Of a stretch of 41,980 nt of DNA, positions 23,827-32,554 are shown piece by piece; within the stretch, counting starts at the first letter, position 1; every line of letters begins with the position of its first letter. The notes beneath the pieces were generated by a model. The model was not told where the DNA came from. It worked only from the letters and a program-made list of their open reading frames with translations, and did not search any database. The stretch comes from Lachnospiraceae bacterium (GTDB lineage Bacteria; Bacillota; Clostridia; Lachnospirales; Lachnospiraceae): contig JAJPXG010000093.1 of NCBI GenBank assembly GCA_021205565.1, forward strand, positions 14,500-56,479. The letters run 5' to 3'. The translations under genes and the position numbers were made by a program.

Positions 23827-24333
23827 TCAGCTGATCTCCTTAAGCGTCCGCTCCTGCACCCTTCTTCTGATACAGGCCACGGCGTCCTCCACATTCTGCA
23901 CTCTGGACATATCCTTCGTATCCTTTAAACGGAAATCACAGCCGGGGATGTCCCGCGCAATCACAGGCAGGCCGCAATATAATACCTCCCGCAACGCCGT
24001 TTCCTCCGTCTCCTCATAAGAAAGATTCAGATAAATATCAGCGCCAAGGCAGCCCTCCCGCAGCTCGTCCGCCTCGATCTCTCCCATAAAGCAGACATTT
24101 TCAGGTGCTTCCTTCATGGCCCTTCTGATTCTGCGTTTTACCCGCCGTCCGCTCGTTCCACCATACCATAAAAAAATCACATCCGGCATTTCTCCGGCCG
24201 CTTTCAGGAAGTCCAGGACTCCCTCCGTTTCTCTGTACGTACCAACCGCAATCGCAATCACGGCCTGCTCCTCCAGGCAGAGACTTTCCCTCAACTGCCT
24301 GCGCGCCACTGGGCGCTGACTGATCTGCAGCAT
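23827..24333 (-). CDS. glycosyltransferase family 4, C-terminal half only
   Basis: 168 residues from MLQISQRP. It resembles only the nucleotide-sugar-binding half of GT-B enzymes: a start like AVIAIAVGTYRETEGVLDFL, then a GADIYLNLSYEETEETALREV segment with the E-x7-E-type motif and LPVIARDIPG. The acceptor-binding N-terminal domain (about 170 residues) is missing. It looks closest to Firmicute diacylglycerol glucosyltransferases. GGGAGGGAG lies six bases before the ATG, so the fragment has its own working translation start and may be expressed, as a remnant or a half-enzyme. Upstream (24370-24466) no N-terminal half is found. Confidence 0.75.
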   Translation of the reverse strand: MLQISQRPVARRQLRESLCLEEQAVIAIAVGTYRETEGVLDFLKAAGEMPDVIFLWYGGTSGRRVKRRIRRAMKEAPENVCFMGEIEADELREGCLGADIYLNLSYEETEETALREVLYCGLPVIARDIPGCDFRLKDTKDMSRVQNVEDAVACIRRRVQERTLKEIS

Positions 24334-24421
24334 ATACTCTCCCTCCCTTTTGCAAATAATCACCGGCATCAGACATTATCATTTCAAAGTATCTCTTCCA
24401 ATATCCGTATTTTACCGCCTC

Positions 24422-24452
24422 TTTCTTAACATCAGAGAGGGATTTTTCTTAA
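24422..24452. repeat. direct repeat TTTCTTAA, 23 bases apart
   Basis: TTTCTTAA occurs at 24422-24429 and 24445-24452, just after the end of the response-regulator gene and before the glycosyltransferase fragment. It could be a binding site for the neighbouring OmpR-type regulator, but two short AT-rich copies are weak evidence. Confidence 0.25.
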
Positions 24453-24466
24453 GATTTGTTAAATTT

Positions 24467-25180
24467 TTACGATGGGTCCTCCAGGCACAGCCTGTATCCG
24501 ACGCCACGCACCGTCTCGATAATCTTCGGGTTTCTGGGGTCCTCCTCTATTTTTTCACGAATCCGGTTGATATGTACCATGACCGTAGCGCTGTCGCTTA
24601 AATAATCAAAGCCCCAGATCTTTTCAAAAAGGTATTCCTTGGTAAAGGCAACGTTGGGATTTTCCGCCAGAAAAAGCAGGATTTCATATTCCTTATTCGG
24701 CAGTCTGATCTCGGTTCCGCTGCGGAATACCTTCCTGGCTTTTTTCTGAATCAGCAGACTGCCGACCACAAGATCATCCGCCGCGCTGCCCGCGCCTGAC
24801 GCCGCGCTGCGCTCGAACTGGCGGATATTCGCGCCGACCCTCGCCACCAGCTCAGCCGGGTCAAATGGCTTGGTGATGTAATCATCAGCGCCGATCATCA
24901 GCCCCCTGATCTTATCCAGAGATTCGGTTCTGGCCGTCACCATCAGAATCGGCATGGAGTAGATTTCCCGGATTTCCCTTAAGATTTCATAACCGCTTTT
25001 GCCCGGCAGCATTACGTCAAGCAAAATCAGGTCGAATCTTTCAGCGGCCAGCAGCTCGCCGATATGCTCCCCGTCCCGCCTTACACAGGTCTCATAGCCG
25101 CTGTTTTCTAAGTAAACCTGCTCCACCATGCTGATGTCCTCGTCGTCCTCAATGATTAAAATCCGGTAATGATTATTCAT
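24467..25180 (-). CDS. OmpR-family response regulator
   Basis: 237 residues from MNNHYRILIIEDDED. Receiver domain with the acidic pair Glu11-Asp13 region, phospho-acceptor Asp55 (DLILLDVMLPG), Thr and Lys (VTARTES, YITKPFDP); winged-helix DNA-binding domain from about residue 140 (NKEYEILLFL ... VMVHINRIREKIE ... VRGVGYRL). The start is fixed by GGAGG six bases before the ATG; the frame is open 47 codons further, inside the kinase gene. It acts with the histidine kinase encoded 31 bases upstream. Target genes unknown. Confidence 0.95.
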   Translation of the reverse strand: MNNHYRILIIEDDEDISMVEQVYLENSGYETCVRRDGEHIGELLAAERFDLILLDVMLPGKSGYEILREIREIYSMPILMVTARTESLDKIRGLMIGADDYITKPFDPAELVARVGANIRQFERSAASGAGSAADDLVVGSLLIQKKARKVFRSGTEIRLPNKEYEILLFLAENPNVAFTKEYLFEKIWGFDYLSDSATVMVHINRIREKIEEDPRNPKIIETVRGVGYRLCLEDPS

Positions 25181-25211
25181 GTAAAGCCTCCTGCTGCGGC
25201 AGGTTCCCTGT

Positions 25212-26786
25212 TCATTCTTTTCCCGTGCCTTTAGTGGTTTTCTCTGCTTTGGTTCCGGAAGCTCTCTGCCCCGCTTTCGCTGTTCTGACCCCAATTCGTT
25301 TCCGTTTTGTTTCGGCCACACTGATATCTCTTTCAGCCACGCTTTCGTCCCCTGTCAGCGGAAACATCAATGTAATCCTGAGTCCCCCTGCATTTTGAGC
25401 GCTGACAGATCCGCCCATTGCCTCCACCAGGGATTTCACGATATACAGCCCCAGGCCGTTTCCCTTCGTCTGATTTCTGGATTCATCCGCCCTGTAAAAT
25501 TTATCAAATATATAGGGCAGCTTTTGAGGTAGAACCCCGTTTCCGTTGTCCGAAATCAGAAGCGACACCTGCTTTCCCTCCTGTCTCAGGCAATAGGTCA
25601 CTGCAAGCTCCTTCACTCCCGCATACTTTTTGCTGTTTTCCAGAAGGTTGTCCAGAATGCGGTTCATCTGAAAAATATCGATCATGGAATACAGAAGCGT
25701 GTCCGTCCCCTGAAAGGAAACCTGAAACGTCTCCTCGATACTGCCGTCACGAAGGCTGTTCACATACTCGCCCAGATACTCGTTCCACTCGATTTTCTCC
25801 GGACTGAGCGGAAGACTCCCTGACTCAATTTTGGAAAAATAAGTCAGCTGATCCAAAAGGCCGTCAATTTCCTGGGTTCTGCGGTAGGCTGTATCCAGAA
25901 ACTTGATCCGCATCTGCGGTGTGGTCACCACGCCGTCCCGCAGGCCCTTGATCGTTCCCTGGATGGCAGTCAGCGGCGTCCTTAAGTCATGTGAGATACC
26001 GACAACCATCTCTGTCCGCGCCTTTTCATAGTTGGCCTTTTCCTGCTCTGTTCTCTGAATCTCCGCGCGCATCTCCTCAAAGGAGCTGCAGACACTCTCA
26101 AACTCCTCGTCTCCCTCATAGGACACAGGGTGAGAATAATCTCCCTTTTTCATTTCAGCGGACGCATGATTTAAGATATTCAGTGGAACCATGATGTGCC
26201 GGATCAGCTGCCTCGTGCAAAGAGAACAGGTGACAGCCAGAATCACAACAAATAAAACCGCGTTGAGCATATAATAGGAAATCCAGATGGCGGTTTCTTT
26301 CAGGGTGGTCATGAAATCCTCATACTCCCCACTGACCGCATAGCAGCGCAGGCCAAAATCCGCCGTTTCCACTGTAATGCAGGTAAAACCGTCCACCACA
26401 TACATATGGGTCTTTCCGTCCGGTATAAAATACTCATCCAGCTTCTCAAAATCACCCAGATCTATATCCTCCATGCCGGAATACAGAATGGTTCCTTCCT
26501 CTTCCACAAAAAAACGGAAGTTTACCGTCTCGAGAAGGTCCCCCAGACTCTGAAGACTCTCAGAATCGATGCTCATTCCGTCTGCAATCCACATATCCAG
26601 ATACGCGGACGAAGAAAAGGCACCCTGTGCTACCTCCAGATCCTCCGCGGTATCGTTCCGCACTCTGGAGCCATAAAGTGCGAAAACCATGGCATTCACA
26701 ATCAGGAACAATCCCAGAACCGCCAGCACCATCAGGGCGTTGGAACGGAAAATATACTGTTCAATGCTCTTTTTGCCGGTCTTCAT
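25212..26786 (-). CDS. sensor histidine kinase
   Basis: 524 residues from MKTGKKSIEQ (AAGGAA upstream; the frame extends 30 more codons). Membrane segments at about 15-37 and 165-188 enclose a 125-residue extracellular sensor; HAMP follows (about 190-245). The phospho-acceptor motif GISHDLRTPLTAI has His266; the ATPase domain shows N-box NLLENSKKYAG, ISDNGNGVLP and GNGLGLYIVKSL. After the catalytic domain is an unusual basic tail of about 50 residues (many Lys, Arg, Thr). Operon with the response regulator. The stimulus is not readable; TATAAT at 26908-26903 is a possible -10 without a good -35. Confidence 0.95.
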   Translation of the reverse strand: MKTGKKSIEQYIFRSNALMVLAVLGLFLIVNAMVFALYGSRVRNDTAEDLEVAQGAFSSSAYLDMWIADGMSIDSESLQSLGDLLETVNFRFFVEEEGTILYSGMEDIDLGDFEKLDEYFIPDGKTHMYVVDGFTCITVETADFGLRCYAVSGEYEDFMTTLKETAIWISYYMLNAVLFVVILAVTCSLCTRQLIRHIMVPLNILNHASAEMKKGDYSHPVSYEGDEEFESVCSSFEEMRAEIQRTEQEKANYEKARTEMVVGISHDLRTPLTAIQGTIKGLRDGVVTTPQMRIKFLDTAYRRTQEIDGLLDQLTYFSKIESGSLPLSPEKIEWNEYLGEYVNSLRDGSIEETFQVSFQGTDTLLYSMIDIFQMNRILDNLLENSKKYAGVKELAVTYCLRQEGKQVSLLISDNGNGVLPQKLPYIFDKFYRADESRNQTKGNGLGLYIVKSLVEAMGGSVSAQNAGGLRITLMFPLTGDESVAERDISVAETKRKRIGVRTAKAGQRASGTKAEKTTKGTGKE

Positions 26787-26968
26787 CTGTATTGTTTCCT
26801 TCCCTTCACCCATGCATTCCGGATAATTATCCTGAATCGCCGCATGTATCCTGCAACTCATCGTTTTCCTGTTCATGCACGTCTTCTCATCATTTTAAAG
26901 AAATTATAACACAGAATGAAGAACAGAAAAACTAAACGGCGGCTAAATTTTAGAAATAAAAACACAAA

Positions 26969-26998
26969 ATAAGAAGCCATGTTTCCACAGCTTCTTAT
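26969..26998 (-). terminator. terminator after nrdD
   Basis: ATAAGAAGC (26969-26977) pairs perfectly with GCTTCTTAT (26990-26998) around a 12-base loop; on the minus strand a T-rich stretch (TTTGTGTTTTTATTT) follows. It lies 41 bases after the nrdD stop. Confidence 0.7.
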
Positions 26999-27038
26999 CT
27001 CATTTTAAAATAGAATTTTTCAGCGCCGGGAGCATCCC

Positions 27039-29216
27039 TTACAGGTGCAGCACCCTCTCCTTGATCTCCTGGGTGCGGCCCTGATTCCAGAACTGGGTGC
27101 CGATGTAACCGCAGGTACGGCGGGCAACGTTCATTTTGTTCTGGTCGCGGTTATGGCAGTTGGGGCACTCCCAGAGGAGCTTGCCGTCCTCCTCCACGAT
27201 CTGGATCTCGCCGGTGTAGCCGCAGACCTGACAGTAGTCGCTCTTGGTGTTGAGCTCCGCATACATGATGTTATCGTAGATGTACTGCATGACGGAGAGC
27301 ACAGCCGGGATGTTGTTCTGCATGTTGGGCACTTCCACGTAGCTGATGGCGCCGCCGGGAGAAAGCTTCTGAAACTGCGCCTCAAACTTCAGCTTCTCGA
27401 AGGCGTCAATTTCCTCTGTCACGTGCACATGATAACTGTTGGTGATATAATTTTTGTCCGTAACGCCCGGGATTTTGCCGAAGCGCTTCTGTAAACATTT
27501 CGCGAACTTGTATGTGGTGGATTCCAGGGGCGTTCCGTAAAGACTGAAGTCGATGTTCTGCTCTTTTTTCCACTTCGCACAGGCATCGTTCATGTGCTGC
27601 ATGACCTCTAACGCGAACGGAGTGGCTGACGGGTCGGTGTGGGACTTTCCTGTCATGTAGCGGACGCACTCGCACAGTCCGGCGTAGCCTAAGGAAATGG
27701 TGGAATAACCGCCGTGCAGAAGCTTATCAATCGTCTCGCCCTTTTCCAGGCGCGCCAGCGCGCCGTGCTGCCAGAGGATCGGCGCCACATCGGAGCGGGT
27801 GCCCTCCAGACGCTTATGACGGCACATCAGGGCACGGTAGCATAAATCCAGGCGCTCGTCAAAGATCTCCCAGAACTTCTGCATATCCCCGTTGGAGGAG
27901 CAGGCCACATCCACCAGATTGATGGTCACCACGCCCTGGTTGAAGCGGCCGTAATACTTGGGCTTTCCCGTCTCAGGATCGACATATGGTGTCAGGAAGG
28001 AACGGCAGCCCATGCAGGTGTAGCAGTGCCCCTCTCCGTTTTTGTCGACCTTATCGCGGAGCATGATTTTCTCTGAAATATAGTCCGGCACCATGCGCTT
28101 GGCGGTGCAGGCCGCGGCCAGCTGGGTCAGATACCAGTAAGGCGTACCCTCGCGGACGTTATTTTCCTCCAGGACATAGATAAGCTTCGGGAAGGCAGGA
28201 GTGATATAGACGCCCTTCTCGTTTTTGATGCCCTGCATGCGCTGACGCAGCACCTCCTCGATCACCATCGCGAGATCGTCGCGCGTCTGTCCCTCTTCCA
28301 CTTCATTTAAATACATGAAGATCGTAATGAAGGGGGCCTGGCCGTTGGTCGTCATCAGCGTGATCACCTGGTACTGGATCATCTGAACGCCCTGCTTGAC
28401 CTCTTCCTTTACACGGATCTCCGCCACATGATTGATCGTCTCCTGATCGGCCTCAATGCCGCAGGCGGCAAATTCCTCCGCCACCTTCTGACGGTACTTG
28501 TCGCGGCTGACCTGCACAAAGGGCACCAGGTGTGCTAAGGAAATGCTCTGGCCGCCGTACTGGGAACTGGCGATCTGCGCTACGGCCTGCGTCGCCACGT
28601 TGCAGGCCGTGGAGAAGCTGTGCGGCTTCTCAATCATGGCCTCGCTGATCACAGTGCCGTTCTGCAGCATGTCCTCTAAGTTCACCAGGCAGCAGTTGTG
28701 CATGTGCTGCGCGAAATAATCCGCGTCATGGAAGTGGATGATGCCCTGCTCATGCGCCTCCACAATATCCTGCGGCAGCAGGAAACGTCTGGTGATATCC
28801 TTGCTGACCTCACCGGCCATGTAGTCGCGCTGTACGCTGTTGACGGCGGGGTTTTTGTTGGAATTCTCCTGCTTGACCTCCTCATTATCAAACTCTAAGA
28901 GGCTTAAAATCTGCTGGTCAGTGGAATTGGATTTTCTGACCATGGCTCTCTTATAGCGGTAGGTGATATAATTTCTCGCCACAGAGAACGCACGCTGATT
29001 CATGATCTGGTTCTCCACCAGGTCCTGGATTTCCTCCACATTGAGCGCTCTGGTCTGTCCCTCGCAGATCGTGCGCATGTTGGCTGAAATCACAGTGATC
29101 TGCTCCTTTGTCATTTTTTCGGCTTCCGGCACGCTGTTGTTGGCCTTGATCACCGCCGCTGTGATCTTGTCTAAGTCAAACTGCACCTCCGTGCCGCTTC
29201 GTTTAATGATTTTCAT
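27039..29216 (-). CDS. nrdD: anaerobic ribonucleoside-triphosphate reductase (class III)
   Basis: 725 residues. N-terminal ATP-cone (about 1-95, IIKRSGTEVQFDLDKITAAV); catalytic barrel; C-terminal zinc site CQVCGYTG ... CPNCHNRD; glycyl-radical loop RRTCGYIGTQFW with Gly703. It makes deoxynucleotides from ribonucleotides without oxygen, after activation by the radical SAM enzyme NrdG. No nrdG lies in the gap downstream (26787-27038) or upstream, so the activase must be encoded elsewhere. GGGGAGAAAGCA precedes the ATG. Control by NrdR is strongly suggested by two boxes in the promoter. Confidence 0.97.
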   Translation of the reverse strand: MKIIKRSGTEVQFDLDKITAAVIKANNSVPEAEKMTKEQITVISANMRTICEGQTRALNVEEIQDLVENQIMNQRAFSVARNYITYRYKRAMVRKSNSTDQQILSLLEFDNEEVKQENSNKNPAVNSVQRDYMAGEVSKDITRRFLLPQDIVEAHEQGIIHFHDADYFAQHMHNCCLVNLEDMLQNGTVISEAMIEKPHSFSTACNVATQAVAQIASSQYGGQSISLAHLVPFVQVSRDKYRQKVAEEFAACGIEADQETINHVAEIRVKEEVKQGVQMIQYQVITLMTTNGQAPFITIFMYLNEVEEGQTRDDLAMVIEEVLRQRMQGIKNEKGVYITPAFPKLIYVLEENNVREGTPYWYLTQLAAACTAKRMVPDYISEKIMLRDKVDKNGEGHCYTCMGCRSFLTPYVDPETGKPKYYGRFNQGVVTINLVDVACSSNGDMQKFWEIFDERLDLCYRALMCRHKRLEGTRSDVAPILWQHGALARLEKGETIDKLLHGGYSTISLGYAGLCECVRYMTGKSHTDPSATPFALEVMQHMNDACAKWKKEQNIDFSLYGTPLESTTYKFAKCLQKRFGKIPGVTDKNYITNSYHVHVTEEIDAFEKLKFEAQFQKLSPGGAISYVEVPNMQNNIPAVLSVMQYIYDNIMYAELNTKSDYCQVCGYTGEIQIVEEDGKLLWECPNCHNRDQNKMNVARRTCGYIGTQFWNQGRTQEIKERVLHL

Positions 29217-29273
29217 TGCTTTCTCCCCATATATTGATGCTACCTGTGATGATATCGGTGTTCGTGCCCATCT

Positions 29274-29302
29274 AGTGTACTACATCTTGTGGCGAATTGC
29301 AA
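29274..29302 (-). promoter_or_regulatory. nrdD promoter
   Basis: TTGCAA (29302-29297), 17 bases, TACACT (29279-29274) on the minus strand. NrdR box 1 covers the spacer and touches the -10; box 2 lies just upstream of the -35. Confidence 0.7.
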
Positions 29303-29324
29303 TATAAAAATCTAAATGTTGTAA
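29277..29324. promoter_or_regulatory. tandem NrdR boxes
   Basis: Read on the plus strand, GTACTACATCTTGTGG (29277-29292) and AATCTAAATGTTGTAA (29309-29324) match the known 16-base NrdR box ACACTATATCTTGTGT at about 12 and 10 positions. The gap is 16 bases, so the starts are 32 bases apart, three helical turns, as in proven nrd promoters. The ATP/dATP-sensing repressor NrdR would bind both and block the promoter. Confidence 0.8.
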
Positions 29325-29349
29325 TTATTTTATTGCGATTGTCATATCT

Positions 29350-32300
29350 TTATTTCCTGGATATCTGTGCAATATCAATCAGATGCAGCTTCTCCTGCTT
29401 ATTCTCCAGGCTGGTCACGAGGGCGTTCGCAGTATCCAGGGCAGTGATACAGTAGACCCCCGTTTCAATCGCGGTACGGCGGATTAAAAAGCCGTCGCGG
29501 TGCTTATTACGTCCCTGGGTGGGCGTATCGATGACGAGGTCAATTTTGTGACCCAGGATCAGGTCCATGACTGTGGGAGATTCCTGGTTAATCTTATTGA
29601 CCCTTCTGGCCTTGATACCGGCATCCTGCAGCACCTTCGCGGTACTCCTGGTCGCATATATGATATAGCCCAGGCGGTCATAGCGCTTGGCAATCTCCAC
29701 AATTTCCGGCTTGTCTGCGTCCTTGACCGTAATGATCATCTGCTTATATTTCGGCAGGTCAACGCCGGCGCCCAGAAACGCCTTGTACAGGGCTTCCTCA
29801 AAGGTGGGCGCGATCCCCAGGCACTCGCCGGTGGACTTCATTTCAGGACCTAAGCTGATCTCCGCGCCGCGGATTTTCTCAAAGGAGAATACCGGCATCT
29901 TGATAGCAAAATACGGTGCCTCCGGCTGGATACCCGGCTCATAGCCCATCCCGCGGATGGTCTCTCCGAGGATGGCTCTGGTTGCCAGATCCACGATGGG
30001 AATACCGGTAACCTTACTGATATAGGGCACCGTCCGGGAGGAACGGGGGTTGACCTCGATCACATACACATCCTCGCCGATCACGATAAACTGGATATTG
30101 ATCATGCCCTTCACATGGAGTGCCCTGGCCAGGCGGGCGGTGTAATCGCCCAGCTTTTCCTTAACCGTCGGTGTCAGTGACGGAGCCGGATATACTGAAA
30201 TAGAGTCGCCGGAATGCACACCGGTTCTCTCAATATGCTCCATGATGCCCGGAATTAAGATGTCTGTGCCATCGCAGACCGCGTCCACCTCCACTTCCTT
30301 GCCCATCAGGTATTTATCCACCAGGATGGGGTGGTCCTGGGCATAACGGTTGATCACGGCCATGAACTCCTCGATCTCCTGGTCGCAGGTCGCGATCTGC
30401 ATGCCCTGGCCGCCCAGGACATAGGAGGGTCTGACTAATACCGGATAGCCTAAGCGGTTCGCCACCTCCTTAGCCTCCTCAGCGGTAAAGACCGTGCCGC
30501 CTGCTGCTCTCGGGATCTGCGTCTGTTCCAGAATCTCGTCGAAGAGCTCTCTGTCCTCAGCTGCGTCCACATCCTCAGCCTTCGTGCCCAGGATCGGCAC
30601 GCCCATCTTCATCAGGGACTCCGTCAGTTTGATCGCGGTCTGTCCGCCGAACTGCACCACAGCGCCGTCCGGCTTCTCCACACGGACCACATTCTCCACA
30701 TCCTCCGGGGTCAGCGGCTCAAAGTACAGCTTGTCCGCGATATCAAAGTCGGTGGAAACGGTTTCAGGGTTATTATTGATAATGATGGTCTCATAGCCTG
30801 CCCGGGCAAAGGACCAGGTGGTGTGGACAGAGCAGTAGTCGAACTCCACGCCCTGACCGATACGGATCGGGCCGGATCCTAAGACCAGAACCTTTTTGCG
30901 GCCGCAAGTCTCCTCCACCTCGGTCTCGGAACCAAAGACAGAATAATAGTAGGGCGTCTCAGCGGCGAACTCCGCCGCGCAGGTATCGACCATCTTAAAT
31001 GCCGCCACAATGCCGTTGGCATAGCGCATATCCCTGATTTCCGTCTCTGTCTTCCCGGTCAGTCGGGCAATCACATTGTCCGGAAACTCGATGCGCTTGG
31101 CTTCCTTTAACAGCTCCACGGTCAGCTCCTCTGACTGCAGACGCTTTTCCATCTCTACTAAAATGGCAATCTTATCAATAAACCAGAGATCATACTGTGT
31201 AATCTCGTGAATAGTCTCCTCGCTGACACCCTGGTGGATGGCCTCTGCGATGACCCAGATGCGCTCATCATCCACAACTTTTAAACGCTCCAGCAGATCC
31301 TCTCCGGTCAGGTTCGAGAAATCATAGCTCAACAGGCAGTCCACATGCTGCTCTAGGGAGCGGATGGCCTTCATCAGTGCACCTTCGAAATTGTCGCAGA
31401 TGCTCATGACCTCGCCGGTCGCCTTCATCTGGGTGGTCAGCGTGCGCTTGGCCGTGATGAATTTATCGAAGGGCAGGCGCGGCATTTTGACCACGCAGTA
31501 ATCGAGCGCAGGCTCGAAGCTGGCGTAGGTCTTGCCTGTAATTGCATTTTTGATTTCATCCAGGGTGTATCCTAAGGCGATTTTTGCAGCCACTTTTGCA
31601 ATCGGGTAGCCGGTCGCCTTGCTGGCAAGGGCCGAGGAACGGCTCACACGTGGATTAACCTCGATGACACAATATTCAAAACTGGTCGGATGCAGGGCAA
31701 ACTGCACGTTGCAGCCGCCGGTGATTTTTAATTCATTGATAATCTTCAGCGCGGAGGTACGCAGCATCTGGTACTCCTTATCAGATAATGTCTGAGAAGG
31801 AGCTACCACGATAGAATCACCGGTATGCACGCCCACAGGGTCGATGTTCTCCATATTACAGACGGTGATACAGTTGCCCGCGCTGTCGCGCATGACCTCG
31901 TACTCGATCTCCTTCCAGCCGGCGATGCAGCGCTCCACCAGCACCTGCCCCACGCGGGACAGACGCAGACCATTTTCAAGGATTTCCTCCAGCTCCACCT
32001 GATTGTGCGCGATACCGCCGCCGGAGCCGCCCAGCGTATAGGCAGGTCTCAGCACCACCGGATAGCCGATGATGTTGGTAAATTCAATGCCCTCCTCGAC
32101 GTTCTCCACCACTTTCGAAGCGGCACAGGGCTCACCGATGCGCTCCATCAGATCCTTAAATTCCTGGCGTCCCTCGGCGTTGCGGATGGTCTCCGCGGTC
32201 GTACCGAGCAGGGTGACATTATGCTCCTTTAAAAAACCGCTCTCCTCTAACTCCATGCCGAGGTTTAAACCGGCCTGGCCGCCCATGTTGGGCAGGATGG

Positions 32301-32553
32301 AGTCGGGCTGCTCCTTTATAATAATCTGCTCCAATACTCTGGCAGTCAGCGGCTCGATATAGACTTTATCCGCGATATCCTTATCCGTCATGATAGTAGC
32401 GGGATTGGAGTTGACCAAAATGACCTCCACGCCCTCCTCTTTTAAGGAACGGCAGGCCTGGGTGCCCGCGTAGTCGAACTCCGCCGCCTGGCCGATCACA
32501 ATGGGGCCGGAGCCGATGACCATCACTCTCTTTACATTGGGATTTTTGGGCAT
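29350..32553 (-). CDS. carB: carbamoyl-phosphate synthase, large subunit
   Basis: 1067 residues, the usual length. Two homologous ATP-grasp halves: the first opens VMVIGSGPIVIGQAAEFDYAG, the second VLVLGSGPIRIGQGVEFDYC; the C-terminal MGS-like allosteric domain ends the protein (GHKIDLVIDTPTQG). It makes carbamoyl phosphate from bicarbonate, two ATP and the ammonia channelled from CarA, for pyrimidine and arginine synthesis. It starts one base after the carA stop. No clear terminator follows the stop; 73 bases further lies the nrdD promoter. Confidence 0.98.
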   Translation of the reverse strand: MPKNPNVKRVMVIGSGPIVIGQAAEFDYAGTQACRSLKEEGVEVILVNSNPATIMTDKDIADKVYIEPLTARVLEQIIIKEQPDSILPNMGGQAGLNLGMELEESGFLKEHNVTLLGTTAETIRNAEGRQEFKDLMERIGEPCAASKVVENVEEGIEFTNIIGYPVVLRPAYTLGGSGGGIAHNQVELEEILENGLRLSRVGQVLVERCIAGWKEIEYEVMRDSAGNCITVCNMENIDPVGVHTGDSIVVAPSQTLSDKEYQMLRTSALKIINELKITGGCNVQFALHPTSFEYCVIEVNPRVSRSSALASKATGYPIAKVAAKIALGYTLDEIKNAITGKTYASFEPALDYCVVKMPRLPFDKFITAKRTLTTQMKATGEVMSICDNFEGALMKAIRSLEQHVDCLLSYDFSNLTGEDLLERLKVVDDERIWVIAEAIHQGVSEETIHEITQYDLWFIDKIAILVEMEKRLQSEELTVELLKEAKRIEFPDNVIARLTGKTETEIRDMRYANGIVAAFKMVDTCAAEFAAETPYYYSVFGSETEVEETCGRKKVLVLGSGPIRIGQGVEFDYCSVHTTWSFARAGYETIIINNNPETVSTDFDIADKLYFEPLTPEDVENVVRVEKPDGAVVQFGGQTAIKLTESLMKMGVPILGTKAEDVDAAEDRELFDEILEQTQIPRAAGGTVFTAEEAKEVANRLGYPVLVRPSYVLGGQGMQIATCDQEIEEFMAVINRYAQDHPILVDKYLMGKEVEVDAVCDGTDILIPGIMEHIERTGVHSGDSISVYPAPSLTPTVKEKLGDYTARLARALHVKGMINIQFIVIGEDVYVIEVNPRSSRTVPYISKVTGIPIVDLATRAILGETIRGMGYEPGIQPEAPYFAIKMPVFSFEKIRGAEISLGPEMKSTGECLGIAPTFEEALYKAFLGAGVDLPKYKQMIITVKDADKPEIVEIAKRYDRLGYIIYATRSTAKVLQDAGIKARRVNKINQESPTVMDLILGHKIDLVIDTPTQGRNKHRDGFLIRRTAIETGVYCITALDTANALVTSLENKQEKLHLIDIAQISRK

Positions 32554-32554
32554 T

